From positions 1-13,794 of the forward strand of contig JBFLYE010000187.1 of NCBI GenBank assembly GCA_040756715.1: DNA of 13,794 bases, written 5' to 3'. The stretch comes from JBFLYE01 sp040756715 [NCBI: bacterium]. Lineage in GTDB: Bacteria > UBA9089 > UBA9088. Positions 7,531-13,794 of the stretch are shown piece after piece. Within the stretch, counting starts at the first letter, position 1; each line of letters starts with the position of its first letter. The position numbers and the translations under genes are program-made. The notes under the pieces were generated by a model. That model did not search any database. It saw only the letters and a list, made by a program, of their open reading frames with translations, and had not been told where the DNA came from.

Positions 7531-7560
7531 GGGTCTAAAGGGTCTAGGAATCAGAGAGTC
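7531..7560 (+). repeat. Short tandem repeats in the pgk-glmS spacer
   Basis: The 32-base spacer consists almost wholly of short repeats. GGGTCTAAA (7531-7539) is followed directly by GGGTCTAGG (7540-7548). Then comes TCAGAGAGTC (7551-7560), which touches the glmS start codon. The last ten bases are identical to two overlapping sites in the hemC octamer repeat (9613-9622 and 9629-9638). The only ribosome-site-like sequence is AGGA (7546-7549), 11 bases before the ATG, so translation of glmS may depend on repeat-derived sequence. Confidence 0.6.
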
Positions 7561-9381
7561 ATGTGTGGGATTATAGGCTATATCGGAGAGAGGGAGGCAA
7601 AGGATATCCTCCTTGATGGATTAAGGCATCTTGAGTATAGGGGCTATGATTCAGCTGGGTTAGTAATTTTAAATGATCATCCTTTTCTTGTAAAGAGGGA
7701 AGGGAAGGTAGCCGACCTTGAGGAGATAATAAACAAAAGAGAAATTCCAGGGAAAATTGGGATTGCCCATACAAGGTGGGCAACCCATGGAGTGCCTTCA
7801 GAAGAAAATGCCCATCCACATTCTGATTGCAAGAATGAAATCTTTGTTGTCCATAATGGGATAATTGAGAATTATAAGACATTAAAGAAAAGCCTTATAG
7901 AAAAGGGTCATATCTTTAAATCAGAAACAGATACAGAGGTTCTTGCTCATCTTATTGAAGAAAATTATAAGGGAAATTTAGAGGATGCGGTAGAGATTGC
8001 CTTGTCTTTTGTAACTGGAACATATGGCATTACGGTTATCTCAAGCAAAGAGCCAGATAAGATTGTAGCCGCTCGCTATGGAAGCCCTCTGATTATTGGA
8101 TTGGGAAAAAATGAAAATATCATTGCCTCAGATCCTGCGGCAATATTGCGCTACACAAAACAGGTTGTCTATCTTGAGGAGGGAGAGATTGTTGTGGTTA
8201 AAAGGGATGAATTTTTCTCAAAGGGTGAAATTTCTCTTAAAGATAGGGTTGCAATCCTTGAATGGGAGATAGAGCAGGCAGAAAAAGAGGGGTTTGCCCA
8301 TTTTATGCTAAAGGAGATATTTGACCAACCAAAGGTTATAAAGGATTCCATAAGGGGAAGATTGCTTCTTGATGAGGGTATCTCCAAGCTTGGCGGATTA
8401 GAGGATGTAAGAGAAAGGCTTTCTTCCATTGAAAGGCTTATTATTACCGCCTGCGGAACCGCATACTATGCAGGATTGGTTGGCGAATACATCCTTGAAG
8501 AATATGGTGGGATTCCTACCGAGGTTGAATATGCCTCAGAGTTTAGATACAGGAAGCCATTGTTAGAAAAGGAAAAAACAGCCCTCCTTGTCATAAGCCA
8601 ATCAGGAGAGACAGCAGATACACTTTCTGCCCTTCGTGAGGCAAAGAGGAAAGGGGTATTAACCATTGGAATAGTAAATGTGGTTGGTTCAACCATAGCA
8701 AGGGAGACAGATTGTGGGGTTTATAACCATGCAGGCCCTGAAATAGGCGTTGCCTCTACAAAGGCATTTGTTTCACAATTAACCATCCTCTCTTTACTTT
8801 CCCTTCTTCTTGGAAGGCAGAGGGATTTATCCTTAGTTATGGGAAAAAGGATTGTATTAGAGATTCAGGAGCTTTCAGAGAAGGTTTCTGAAATCCTTAA
8901 GCAGAGCGATAAAATAAAGGAGATTGCCGAAAGGTATAAAAATTATAAGGATTTTTTGTATTTGGGAAGGAAATATAACTACCCAATAGCATTAGAGGGA
9001 GCGCTTAAGCTTAAAGAAATATCATATATCCATGCTGAGGGCTATCCAGCCGGCGAGATGAAGCATGGCCCGATTGCTCTGATAGATGAGAATTTTCCTA
9101 CCGTGGCAATTTGTCTTAAGGATTCTGTCCATCAGAAGGTTTATTCTAATTTAGAGGAGATAAAGGCAAGAAAGGGAAAAATTATTGCCATTGCAACATC
9201 TGGAGATTCTGAGATAGAAGCCATAACATCTGATGTCATCTATATCCCAAAGACATTAGAGATGTTCTCTCCTATCCTTGCGGTTGTTCCTTTGCAGCTA
9301 TTTGCCTATTATGTTGCTGTATTATTAGGAAGAAATGTTGATAAACCAAGGAATCTGGCAAAGAGCGTTACGGTGGAATGA
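7561..9381 (+). CDS. glmS: Glutamine--fructose-6-phosphate aminotransferase (isomerizing)
   Basis: This enzyme makes glucosamine-6-phosphate from fructose-6-phosphate and glutamine, the entry step to UDP-GlcNAc for peptidoglycan and lipopolysaccharide. The 606 residues are close to the usual 609. Cys2 becomes the N-terminal nucleophile after Met removal (MCGIIGYIG). Glutamine-site motifs are TRWATHG (71-77), HNG (98-100) and ETDTE (122-126). The first SIS domain (about 285-420) carries TACGTAYYAG (296-305) and SQSGETADT (346-354). The second (about 455-595) carries EGALKLKEISYIHAE (479-493) and MKHGP (500-504). The C-terminus KPRNLAKSVTVE is the family signature with the catalytic Lys601. The start is certain because Cys must follow the first Met. 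The stop overlaps hemC by 4 bases (ATGA). The spacer before it is too short for a glmS ribozyme. Confidence 0.97.
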   Translation: MCGIIGYIGEREAKDILLDGLRHLEYRGYDSAGLVILNDHPFLVKREGKVADLEEIINKREIPGKIGIAHTRWATHGVPSEENAHPHSDCKNEIFVVHNGIIENYKTLKKSLIEKGHIFKSETDTEVLAHLIEENYKGNLEDAVEIALSFVTGTYGITVISSKEPDKIVAARYGSPLIIGLGKNENIIASDPAAILRYTKQVVYLEEGEIVVVKRDEFFSKGEISLKDRVAILEWEIEQAEKEGFAHFMLKEIFDQPKVIKDSIRGRLLLDEGISKLGGLEDVRERLSSIERLIITACGTAYYAGLVGEYILEEYGGIPTEVEYASEFRYRKPLLEKEKTALLVISQSGETADTLSALREAKRKGVLTIGIVNVVGSTIARETDCGVYNHAGPEIGVASTKAFVSQLTILSLLSLLLGRQRDLSLVMGKRIVLEIQELSEKVSEILKQSDKIKEIAERYKNYKDFLYLGRKYNYPIALEGALKLKEISYIHAEGYPAGEMKHGPIALIDENFPTVAICLKDSVHQKVYSNLEEIKARKGKIIAIATSGDSEIEAITSDVIYIPKTLEMFSPILAVVPLQLFAYYVAVLLGRNVDKPRNLAKSVTVE

Positions 9382-10271
9382 TTATCTTAGGAACAAGAGG
9401 AAGTAAGCTTGCTTTAATCCAGGCAGAGGAGGTAAAATCTAGGATAAATGACGATGTTTCTATTAGAAAAATTAAGACATCTGCCGATAGGTTTTTAAAA
9501 CCCTTACAGGAATTTGAAGAAAAAGGTATATTTGTTAAAGAGATTGAGGAGGAATTATTAAAAGGAAATATTGATCTGGCTGTGCATTCTATGAAGGATA
9601 TACCAATAGAAGTCAGAGAGTCAGAGACTCAGAGAGTCAGGAGTCAAGAATTGATGATTTCTGCGGTTACAAAGAGAATCTCTCCCTATGATGTGATTGT
9701 TTCAAAAAATAAATTAGGCTTATTTTCCCTTCCAAAGGGAGCAAGAATTGGGACAGGAAGTATGAGGAGGAAATTGGCTATTCAAGCAATAAGACCAGAG
9801 CTTGAGGTTGTTTACATAAGGGGAAACATTGAAACAAGGATAAAAATGCTAGAAAAGGGGCTTGATGCAATTGTTGTCTCTGAGGCTGCTTTAATTAGGC
9901 TTTCCCTTTCCCATTTAATTTCAGAAATAATTCCAGAGGATATCTTGCTTCCTGCACCAGGTCAAGGCTCACTTGGAATCCAGATAAGAGAAAATGATAA
10001 AAGGCTTGAAGCTTTAACAAGACCCCTTAATGATAGGGAATCTGAGGTCTGCATTAAAGCAGAAAGGTCATTTATGTCTTTTTTTGGGCAAGGTTGTAGC
10101 TCTGGAATTTCTGCATTGGCAAAAATAGAAAATGGCAAGATTACCCTTAAAGGATGTATTTTTTTGGAGAAAAAGATGATTATAGAAAAAGAGGAGGGCA
10201 ATAATCCAATTGAAGTTGGAAAAGCCCTGGCAGAAAAAATAAAAGGAGGTAGTGTTAATGGATATTGTTGA
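9378..10271 (+). CDS. hemC: Hydroxymethylbilane synthase (porphobilinogen deaminase) with a repeat-derived insertion
   Basis: This enzyme condenses four porphobilinogen molecules into hydroxymethylbilane for heme, siroheme or corrinoid synthesis. The 297 residues show LGTRGSKLALIQAE (4-17), the catalytic Asp74 in LAVHSMKDIPIE, GTGSMRRKLAI (126-136), LPAPGQGSLGIQ (191-202) and the dipyrromethane-binding Cys240 in FFGQGCSSG. The protein looks functional. Oddity: where other family members go from KDVPVE through about two residues to a GL-V strand, this one has RESETQRVRSQ (80-90), about nine residues more. It is encoded by a tandem octamer repeat (9612-9649). The domain-3 end is compact. The start overlaps the glmS stop (ATGA). 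No other tetrapyrrole gene is in the window. The comparison with family length is from memory of E. coli HemC. Confidence 0.95.
   Translation: MIILGTRGSKLALIQAEEVKSRINDDVSIRKIKTSADRFLKPLQEFEEKGIFVKEIEEELLKGNIDLAVHSMKDIPIEVRESETQRVRSQELMISAVTKRISPYDVIVSKNKLGLFSLPKGARIGTGSMRRKLAIQAIRPELEVVYIRGNIETRIKMLEKGLDAIVVSEAALIRLSLSHLISEIIPEDILLPAPGQGSLGIQIRENDKRLEALTRPLNDRESEVCIKAERSFMSFFGQGCSSGISALAKIENGKITLKGCIFLEKKMIIEKEEGNNPIEVGKALAEKIKGGSVNGYC
9612..9649 (+). repeat. Tandem octamer repeat inside hemC
   Basis: Five units follow head to tail: GTCAGAGA, GTCAGAGA, CTCAGAGA, then the shortened GTCAGGA and GTCAAGA. The array is read in frame as residues VRESETQRVRSQE (79-91) of HemC. The same motif, TCAGAGAGTC, occurs at 7551-7560 directly before glmS. 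This looks like a mobile or expandable short repeat family rather than native coding sequence. Confidence 0.8.
10244..10250 (+). promoter_or_regulatory. Strong ribosome binding site of the coiled-coil gene
   Basis: AGGAGGT lies inside the hemC 3' end, 7 bases before ATG 10258. It decides against the in-frame GTG at 10252, which would be only one base away. Confidence 0.8.
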
Positions 10272-10581
10272 GGGGTTAAGAAAGGTTATCCAGGAGCTCC
10301 TTGTTCCTGAGTTAAGGGTTCTTCAAACAGAGGTTAGGGAACTATCCATGCGCTTTGAGCAGATGCAAAAACAAACGAATGAAAGATTTGAGCAGATGCA
10401 AGAGCAGATGGATAGAAGATTTAATCTAGTTTTTAAAGAATTCCACTCTCTAAGAGAGGCTTTGGGAGAAATAAGTGCAAAACTTGACCTCTCAGCTCGC
10501 GTATCAAGGATTGAAGGGGCTCAAGAGGAAATAAAAAGGGAACTAGACAGGCTTTTTGAAAGAAAGCCTCTTTCTATTTAA
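10258..10581 (+). CDS. Small coiled-coil protein of unknown function
   Basis: This is a 107-residue, highly charged and almost entirely helical protein with no signal peptide, no membrane segment and no cysteine. Heptad-like spacing of Leu, Met and Phe runs from about residue 5 to 100. Two near-identical units, RFEQMQKQTNE (about 32-42) and RFEQMQEQMDR (about 43-53), are followed by RFNLVFKEF. The repeat resembles tail-fibre- or kinetochore-type coiled coils but gives no function. Its own strong ribosome site supports a real gene. It overlaps hemC by 14 bases, and its TAA stop overlaps the purA ATG by one base, so it is embedded in the operon. It could be an oligomerising scaffold; nothing in the sequence links it to hemC or purA chemistry. 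I do not recognise a named family. Confidence 0.75.
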   Translation: MDIVEGLRKVIQELLVPELRVLQTEVRELSMRFEQMQKQTNERFEQMQEQMDRRFNLVFKEFHSLREALGEISAKLDLSARVSRIEGAQEEIKRELDRLFERKPLSI

Positions 10582-11822
10582 TGCAAAATTTAGCGATCAT
10601 TGGTCTTCAATGGGGGGATGAGGGAAAAGGGAAAATTATTGATTGCTTGGCAAGGGATTATGACTATATTGTCCGCTTTCAGGGTGGAAACAATGCAGGT
10701 CATACGGTCTTTGTTTCCAATAAAGAATTTATCTTCCATCTCATTCCATCTGGATGCCTTTACAAAGATAAGCATTGCGTGATTGGAAATGGGGTTGCGG
10801 TAAATCCAGCCATATTGTTGGATGAGATAGAAAATTTAGAGAGGGAGGGGATTGAACTAAATCTCCATATAAGCTACAGGTGCCATCTCATTATGCCATA
10901 CCATATTGCCATAGATGAAATAAGGGAGAAAACACAAAAAATAGGGACAACCAAGCGAGGGATTGGCCCCTGCTATACAGACAAAGTAGCAAGATGCGGT
11001 ATTGTTATAGCTGATATGCTTGATAGAAATGTATTTAAAGAAAAGGTTAGAGAAAACCTTAATCAAAAATCCCTTGATTCTCTATTTAATCCAGATAAAA
11101 TTGTAGATGAATATCTTGCTTATTTTGATAAAATAAAAGAGCTTGTCTGTGATACAAGGGTTCTTTTAGAAAATGCCATTTTGAAAAGAAAATCCATATT
11201 ATTTGAGGGAGCACAAGGAACCCTTCTGGACATTGATTTTGGAACATATCCATATGTAACATCAACCAACTCTACAATCGGAGGGATAGGAACCGGAACA
11301 GGGATTTCGCCAAGGTATATAGAAAATGTCATTGGTGTGATGAAGGCATATTCCACAAGGGTTGGAGAAGGTCCATTTCCCACAGAAATAAAGGAAGACC
11401 TGGGTGAATCCTTAAGAGAAAAAGGAGGGGAATATGGTGCGACAACCGGAAGACCAAGGAGGTGTGGATGGCTTGATTTACCAGCAATCAGGTATTCCTG
11501 CAAAATAAATGGGATAACCAGCATTGCCATAACAAAGCTTGATGTTTTGGATTGCCTTTCTAAAATAATGGTTTGCACAAAATATAAGATAAAGGGTAAA
11601 ATTTATGGGGAAATTCCTCAGGGAATTACAAGCTGGGATGAGATTGAGCCAATATACGAAGAATTTCCTGGATGGGAAATGGATATAGGAAATATAAAGG
11701 AATATGACAATCTTCCAAAAGAGGCAAGGAATTATATTGAAATGATAAAGGATGCTTTAAGTATTCCAATTTCCCTTGTCTCTGTAGGAAAGGAAAGAAG
11801 CCAAAATATAGAGGTGAGATAA
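10581..11822 (+). CDS. purA: Adenylosuccinate synthetase
   Basis: This enzyme joins IMP and aspartate using GTP to form adenylosuccinate, the first committed step to AMP. The 413 residues are slightly shorter than E. coli PurA (432). Motifs are complete: GLQWGDEGKGKI (8-19) with catalytic Asp13, NNAGHTV (37-43) with His41, GTTKRGIGPCY (122-132), FEGAQGTLLDIDFGTYP (208-224), TRVGEGPFPTE (259-269), TTGRPRRCGWLD (288-299) and TKLDVLD (318-324). The C-terminal guanine-binding region reads VSVGKERSQNI (400-410), a variant of the usual GP-x-R form. The start codon overlaps the preceding stop (TAATG) and lacks a clear ribosome site, so translation probably depends on re-initiation after the coiled-coil gene. 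Confidence 0.97.
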   Translation: MQNLAIIGLQWGDEGKGKIIDCLARDYDYIVRFQGGNNAGHTVFVSNKEFIFHLIPSGCLYKDKHCVIGNGVAVNPAILLDEIENLEREGIELNLHISYRCHLIMPYHIAIDEIREKTQKIGTTKRGIGPCYTDKVARCGIVIADMLDRNVFKEKVRENLNQKSLDSLFNPDKIVDEYLAYFDKIKELVCDTRVLLENAILKRKSILFEGAQGTLLDIDFGTYPYVTSTNSTIGGIGTGTGISPRYIENVIGVMKAYSTRVGEGPFPTEIKEDLGESLREKGGEYGATTGRPRRCGWLDLPAIRYSCKINGITSIAITKLDVLDCLSKIMVCTKYKIKGKIYGEIPQGITSWDEIEPIYEEFPGWEMDIGNIKEYDNLPKEARNYIEMIKDALSIPISLVSVGKERSQNIEVR

Positions 11823-11823
11823 A

Positions 11824-12105
11824 ATGGAAAAATGGTATGACCTGCCAAGTGGAGGATTGATTTTAGAGCCAGCAACAGCAGAGAGGTATAAAACAGGCTC
11901 CTGGAGGTCAAAAAGGCCTATCTGGGATGCTTCCAAATGTATATCCTGTCTTAATTGCTGGATATATTGTCCAGATTCATCAATAATGGTTGAGGAAGAA
12001 AAAATGGTTGGGATAAACCTTGATTATTGTAAAGGTTGTGGGATATGTGCTGATGTCTGTCCAGAAAAGGTAGCTGCCATAAGGATGGAGGATGAGAAGA
12101 GATAA
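11824..12105 (+). CDS. porD: Pyruvate:ferredoxin oxidoreductase delta subunit (2[4Fe-4S] ferredoxin-like)
   Basis: This 93-residue protein carries two 4Fe-4S motifs: CISCLNCWIYCP (Cys39, 42, 45, 49) and CKGCGICADVCP (Cys69, 72, 75, 79). The N-terminal segment GGLILEPATAERYKTGSWRS followed by RPIWD (31-35) is typical of the delta subunit of the four-subunit 2-oxoacid:ferredoxin oxidoreductases. That separates it from free ferredoxins. It would pass electrons from the thiamine-diphosphate subunits to ferredoxin in pyruvate oxidation or reductive pyruvate synthesis. The ribosome site GAGGTGA (11811-11817) lies within the purA end, one base apart from it as a gene. The alpha, beta and gamma subunits are not in the window. 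A related oxoacid (2-ketoisovalerate type) substrate cannot be excluded. Confidence 0.88.
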   Translation: MEKWYDLPSGGLILEPATAERYKTGSWRSKRPIWDASKCISCLNCWIYCPDSSIMVEEEKMVGINLDYCKGCGICADVCPEKVAAIRMEDEKR

Positions 12106-12126
12106 TTTAGGATTTGGGTTTAAAAA

Positions 12127-12474
12127 ATGACCATTAAAGAGATAAGAAAAATATTAGAGGCAGAGGTTATCTTCTCGGAAGATGAGGATGGAGAGATAGA
12201 TATGGCTTGTGGCTCTGATTTAATGAGCGATGTCCTGGCATTTGTCAAAAACAATTCTCTGCTCTTAACCGGGATTATAAACCCCCAAGTCATAAGAACC
12301 GCAGAGATGGTAGGGATTAAGGCAATCTGCTTTGTGCGGGGAAAAATGCCTCAGGATGAGACAATTGAGCTTGCCAAAGAAATAGGCATCCCCCTTTTAA
12401 GAACAAACCTTCCCATGTATGAATCCTGCGGAAGGCTTTATAGCGCAGGGCTTTCTGGCTGTTATGGAAGATAA
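12127..12474 (+). CDS. DRTGG-domain protein, first copy
   Basis: This 115-residue soluble protein consists of little more than one DRTGG-type domain. The recognisable core is GSDLMSDVLAFVKNNSLLLTG (29-49, Ser30-Asp31 and Asp35), followed by a Rossmann-like strand AICFVRG (66-72), an alpha/beta unit ending in IPLLRTNLPMYESCGRLYSAG (88-108), and a C-terminal CYGR. DRTGG domains are small ligand-sensing modules named after a motif that this copy lacks; it has the acidic stretch SEDEDGEIDMACG (17-29) instead. It shares SDL-SDVLA and the (Y/F)E-x-CG(R/K)LY motif with the gene at 13360, so the two are paralogues. It starts 21 bases after porD with a weak ribosome site and overlaps the next gene by 11 bases. 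Ligand unknown. Confidence 0.8.
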   Translation: MTIKEIRKILEAEVIFSEDEDGEIDMACGSDLMSDVLAFVKNNSLLLTGIINPQVIRTAEMVGIKAICFVRGKMPQDETIELAKEIGIPLLRTNLPMYESCGRLYSAGLSGCYGR

Positions 12475-13363
12475 TATACTTAAAGAGATAGCTTATGAGC
12501 TTAAGGTCTCCTCGGTAATGAACCCCAATGTTTTAGCTGTATCAGGTGATGAAAACATAGGCTCTTTAAGGGAAATTATGCGGGATAAAAGAATATCGGG
12601 CTTTCCTGTGGTAGAGAATAATGTTCTTGTTGGGGTTATAAGCTTAGAGGATTTTATCAAGGCAATAATAAATAAAGAGCAAGATATTCCTATAAAAGAG
12701 AAAATGACCAAGAATCCAGAGACGCTTTTTGAGGATGAACCCCTGATAAATGCCTTAAATAAATTTGAAAAATTTGGCTATGGAAGGTTTCCTGTAATTG
12801 ATAAGGATAAAAAGCTTACTGGAATAATTACCAAGACCGATGTTATCCATGGATTTCTAAAGCACCTTAAAGATAAATACTATGAAGAGGAGATAAAGGG
12901 CTATCGGGTTTCCCATTTTTTTGATGATGTTTTGGCAGACAAAAAGGAAATAACCCTTGAGTATGAAATAATGGGAGGCAATTTTAAAAAAGCAGGGGAT
13001 GCCTCAAGCAGGCTAAAGAGGACAATAAAGATGCTGGGAATCCACCCTGATATTACAAGAAGGCTTGCCATTGCAAGCTATGAGGCAGAGATGAATGTGG
13101 TTATATTTGCAAAAAAGGGGAGAATAAAGGCCATTGTCTTTAAAGATAAGATAGAGGTTTATGTGGAAGATGAAGGCCCTGGGATAGAGGACATAGAAAA
13201 GGCAATGACCCCAGGGTTTTCTACCGCACCCGATTGGGTAAGGGAGCTTGGCTTTGGTGCAGGTATGGGGCTTGGTAATATAAAAAATTGCTCGGATTTT
13301 TTCGAATTAAAATCAGAGGTAGGTTTAGGAACAAATCTTAATTTCAGGATAAATATAAAATGA
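12464..13363 (+). CDS. CBS-pair protein with C-terminal RsbW-type ATPase domain
   Basis: This 299-residue protein has two CBS domains (about 15-68 and 77-132; SVMNPNVLAV, GFPVVENN, FPVIDKD, GIITKTDVI) and a GHKL ATPase domain (about 165-297). The ATPase has the N box SYEAEMNVVIFA (205-216, Asn211), the G1 box EDEGPGIED (235-243) and the G2 box GFGAGMGLGNI (263-273). There is no dimerisation/phospho-acceptor His domain, so it is closer to anti-sigma-factor kinases such as RsbW/SpoIIAB than to a histidine kinase. CBS pairs commonly bind adenine nucleotides, suggesting a cytoplasmic energy sensor that phosphorylates or sequesters a partner protein. ATG 12464 is chosen over the longer 12419 frame because residues before it lie deep in the previous gene and show no domain. 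No sigma factor or antagonist gene is in the window. Confidence 0.85.
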   Translation: MEDNILKEIAYELKVSSVMNPNVLAVSGDENIGSLREIMRDKRISGFPVVENNVLVGVISLEDFIKAIINKEQDIPIKEKMTKNPETLFEDEPLINALNKFEKFGYGRFPVIDKDKKLTGIITKTDVIHGFLKHLKDKYYEEEIKGYRVSHFFDDVLADKKEITLEYEIMGGNFKKAGDASSRLKRTIKMLGIHPDITRRLAIASYEAEMNVVIFAKKGRIKAIVFKDKIEVYVEDEGPGIEDIEKAMTPGFSTAPDWVRELGFGAGMGLGNIKNCSDFFELKSEVGLGTNLNFRINIK

Positions 13364-13728
13364 GGTTAAAGGAGATTGTAGAAAGCCTTTCCCTTTCTGT
13401 CATTACAGGAAAGGAGCAATTGGATAGGGAGATAACAGGAGGGTATTGTTCTGACCTTTTGTCTGATGTCTTAGCCAATGCAAAAGAGGGGAATGTCTGG
13501 ATAACCCTCCAGGTTCACCAGAATATTGTTGCGGTTGCCTCAATGAAAAGCCTTTCTGGGATAATCCTGGTTAATAATAGAAACCCTGATAAAGATACAT
13601 TAGAGAAGGCAGAGGAAGAGAATATTCCAATTTTGACTTGCCCTCTTTCATCCTTTGAGGTTTGTGGCAAGTTATATCAGCTTGGAATTAGAGCTTATAG
13701 TATCTTCCATTACTTAGTGCAAAAATAG
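13360..13728 (+). CDS. DRTGG-domain protein, second copy
   Basis: This 122-residue soluble DRTGG-type domain is closer to the family norm than the first copy. DREITGGYCSDLLSDVLANA (22-41) holds the conserved GGY-x-SDLLS-V signature. Strand GIILVNNRNP (67-76) and the C-terminal IPILTCPLSSFEVCGKLYQL (89-108) follow. The start overlaps the ATPase stop by 4 bases (ATGA), so both proteins are probably made in coupled amounts and may bind each other. DRTGG proteins are sometimes annotated as HPr-kinase-like, but the kinase P-loop is absent, so that name would mislead. It is the last gene of the window. The ligand is unknown; nucleotide or phosphometabolite sensing is inference. Confidence 0.83.
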   Translation: MRLKEIVESLSLSVITGKEQLDREITGGYCSDLLSDVLANAKEGNVWITLQVHQNIVAVASMKSLSGIILVNNRNPDKDTLEKAEEENIPILTCPLSSFEVCGKLYQLGIRAYSIFHYLVQK

Positions 13729-13768
13729 ATAGGGTTGTGTTTATCTGTTAAAAATTCATCCACCTTTT

Positions 13769-13794
13769 AAGAAATTTTGAATTCTAAATTTTGA
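13769..13794 (+). repeat. 26-bp TGAATT-rich repeat, copy 2 (may continue beyond the window)
   Basis: It matches 6293-6318 with only two differences (A/C at position 16 and G/A at position 18). It lies in the spacer after the last gene, 40 bases beyond the stop codon, and runs to the window edge. Confidence 0.65.

Noticed and set aside
7529-7560. glmS ribozyme upstream of glmS
   Set aside because: The spacer is only 32 bases and consists of short repeats, far too short for the ribozyme fold.
12419-12463. Longer N-terminus for the CBS-ATPase protein
   Set aside because: These 15 codons read through the end of the first DRTGG gene in another frame and encode no recognisable domain; ATG 12464 begins just before the first CBS domain.
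13360-13728. HPr kinase-like enzyme
   Set aside because: DRTGG proteins are sometimes labelled this way, but the sequence has no P-loop or HPr-kinase signature, so only the DRTGG domain is supported.
13729-13768. Terminator or new gene start after the last gene
   Set aside because: No stem followed by a T-run and no promoter pair could be found; only AT-rich spacer is visible before the repeat.

Overview
This AT-rich window reads as a piece of an anaerobic, probably Gram-negative-type bacterium, most likely from a poorly cultivated lineage. Arg codons AGA/AGG dominate. Pyruvate:ferredoxin oxidoreductase delta points to ferredoxin-based fermentation. The secreted first protein ends in a FlgD/T9SS-type beta-sandwich tail of the kind common in uncultivated phyla such as WOR-3-like lineages. 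I cannot name the phylum from the sequence. All eleven genes are on the + strand, from 291 to 13728, with very short spacers or overlapping stop/start codons.

Layout. Positions 1-132 hold three successive RNA hairpins ending in a T-run, which looks like the 3' part of a structured RNA or leader that begins upstream. Positions 133-290 are non-coding and end in a near-consensus sigma70 promoter (248-276). Positions 291-5257 encode two envelope proteins: a secreted multidomain staphylococcal-type nuclease with a lamin-tail domain, and a membrane protein with a spermidine-synthase-like domain inside an MFS-like frame. A second sigma70 promoter (5254-5282) overlaps the stop codon of the membrane protein and starts a run of housekeeping genes: gap, pgk, glmS, hemC, a small coiled-coil gene and purA. 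The run continues into porD and a three-gene signalling module made of a DRTGG protein, a CBS-CBS-RsbW-type ATPase and a second DRTGG protein. After 13728 only about 66 bp of AT-rich spacer remain.

How the genes work together. gap and pgk catalyse consecutive steps of glycolysis/gluconeogenesis. glmS diverts fructose-6-phosphate to amino sugars for the envelope, hemC makes the tetrapyrrole precursor, and purA starts AMP synthesis. porD carries electrons for pyruvate oxidation or synthesis. The DRTGG/CBS-ATPase/DRTGG trio resembles modules known near ferredoxin- and hydrogenase-linked redox genes in anaerobes, so the natural hypothesis is an energy- or redox-sensing switch for ferredoxin metabolism.

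Most unusual points: (1) an octamer tandem repeat inserted in frame in hemC, with a fragment of the same motif just before the glmS start; (2) a 26-bp TGAATT-rich repeat that forms the gap 3' end and recurs at the window end; (3) a flagellar-hook IN-like segment inside the secreted nuclease; (4) a spermidine-synthase-like domain without its catalytic aspartate motif; (5) the porD-linked DRTGG/CBS-ATPase module, whose role is unknown.
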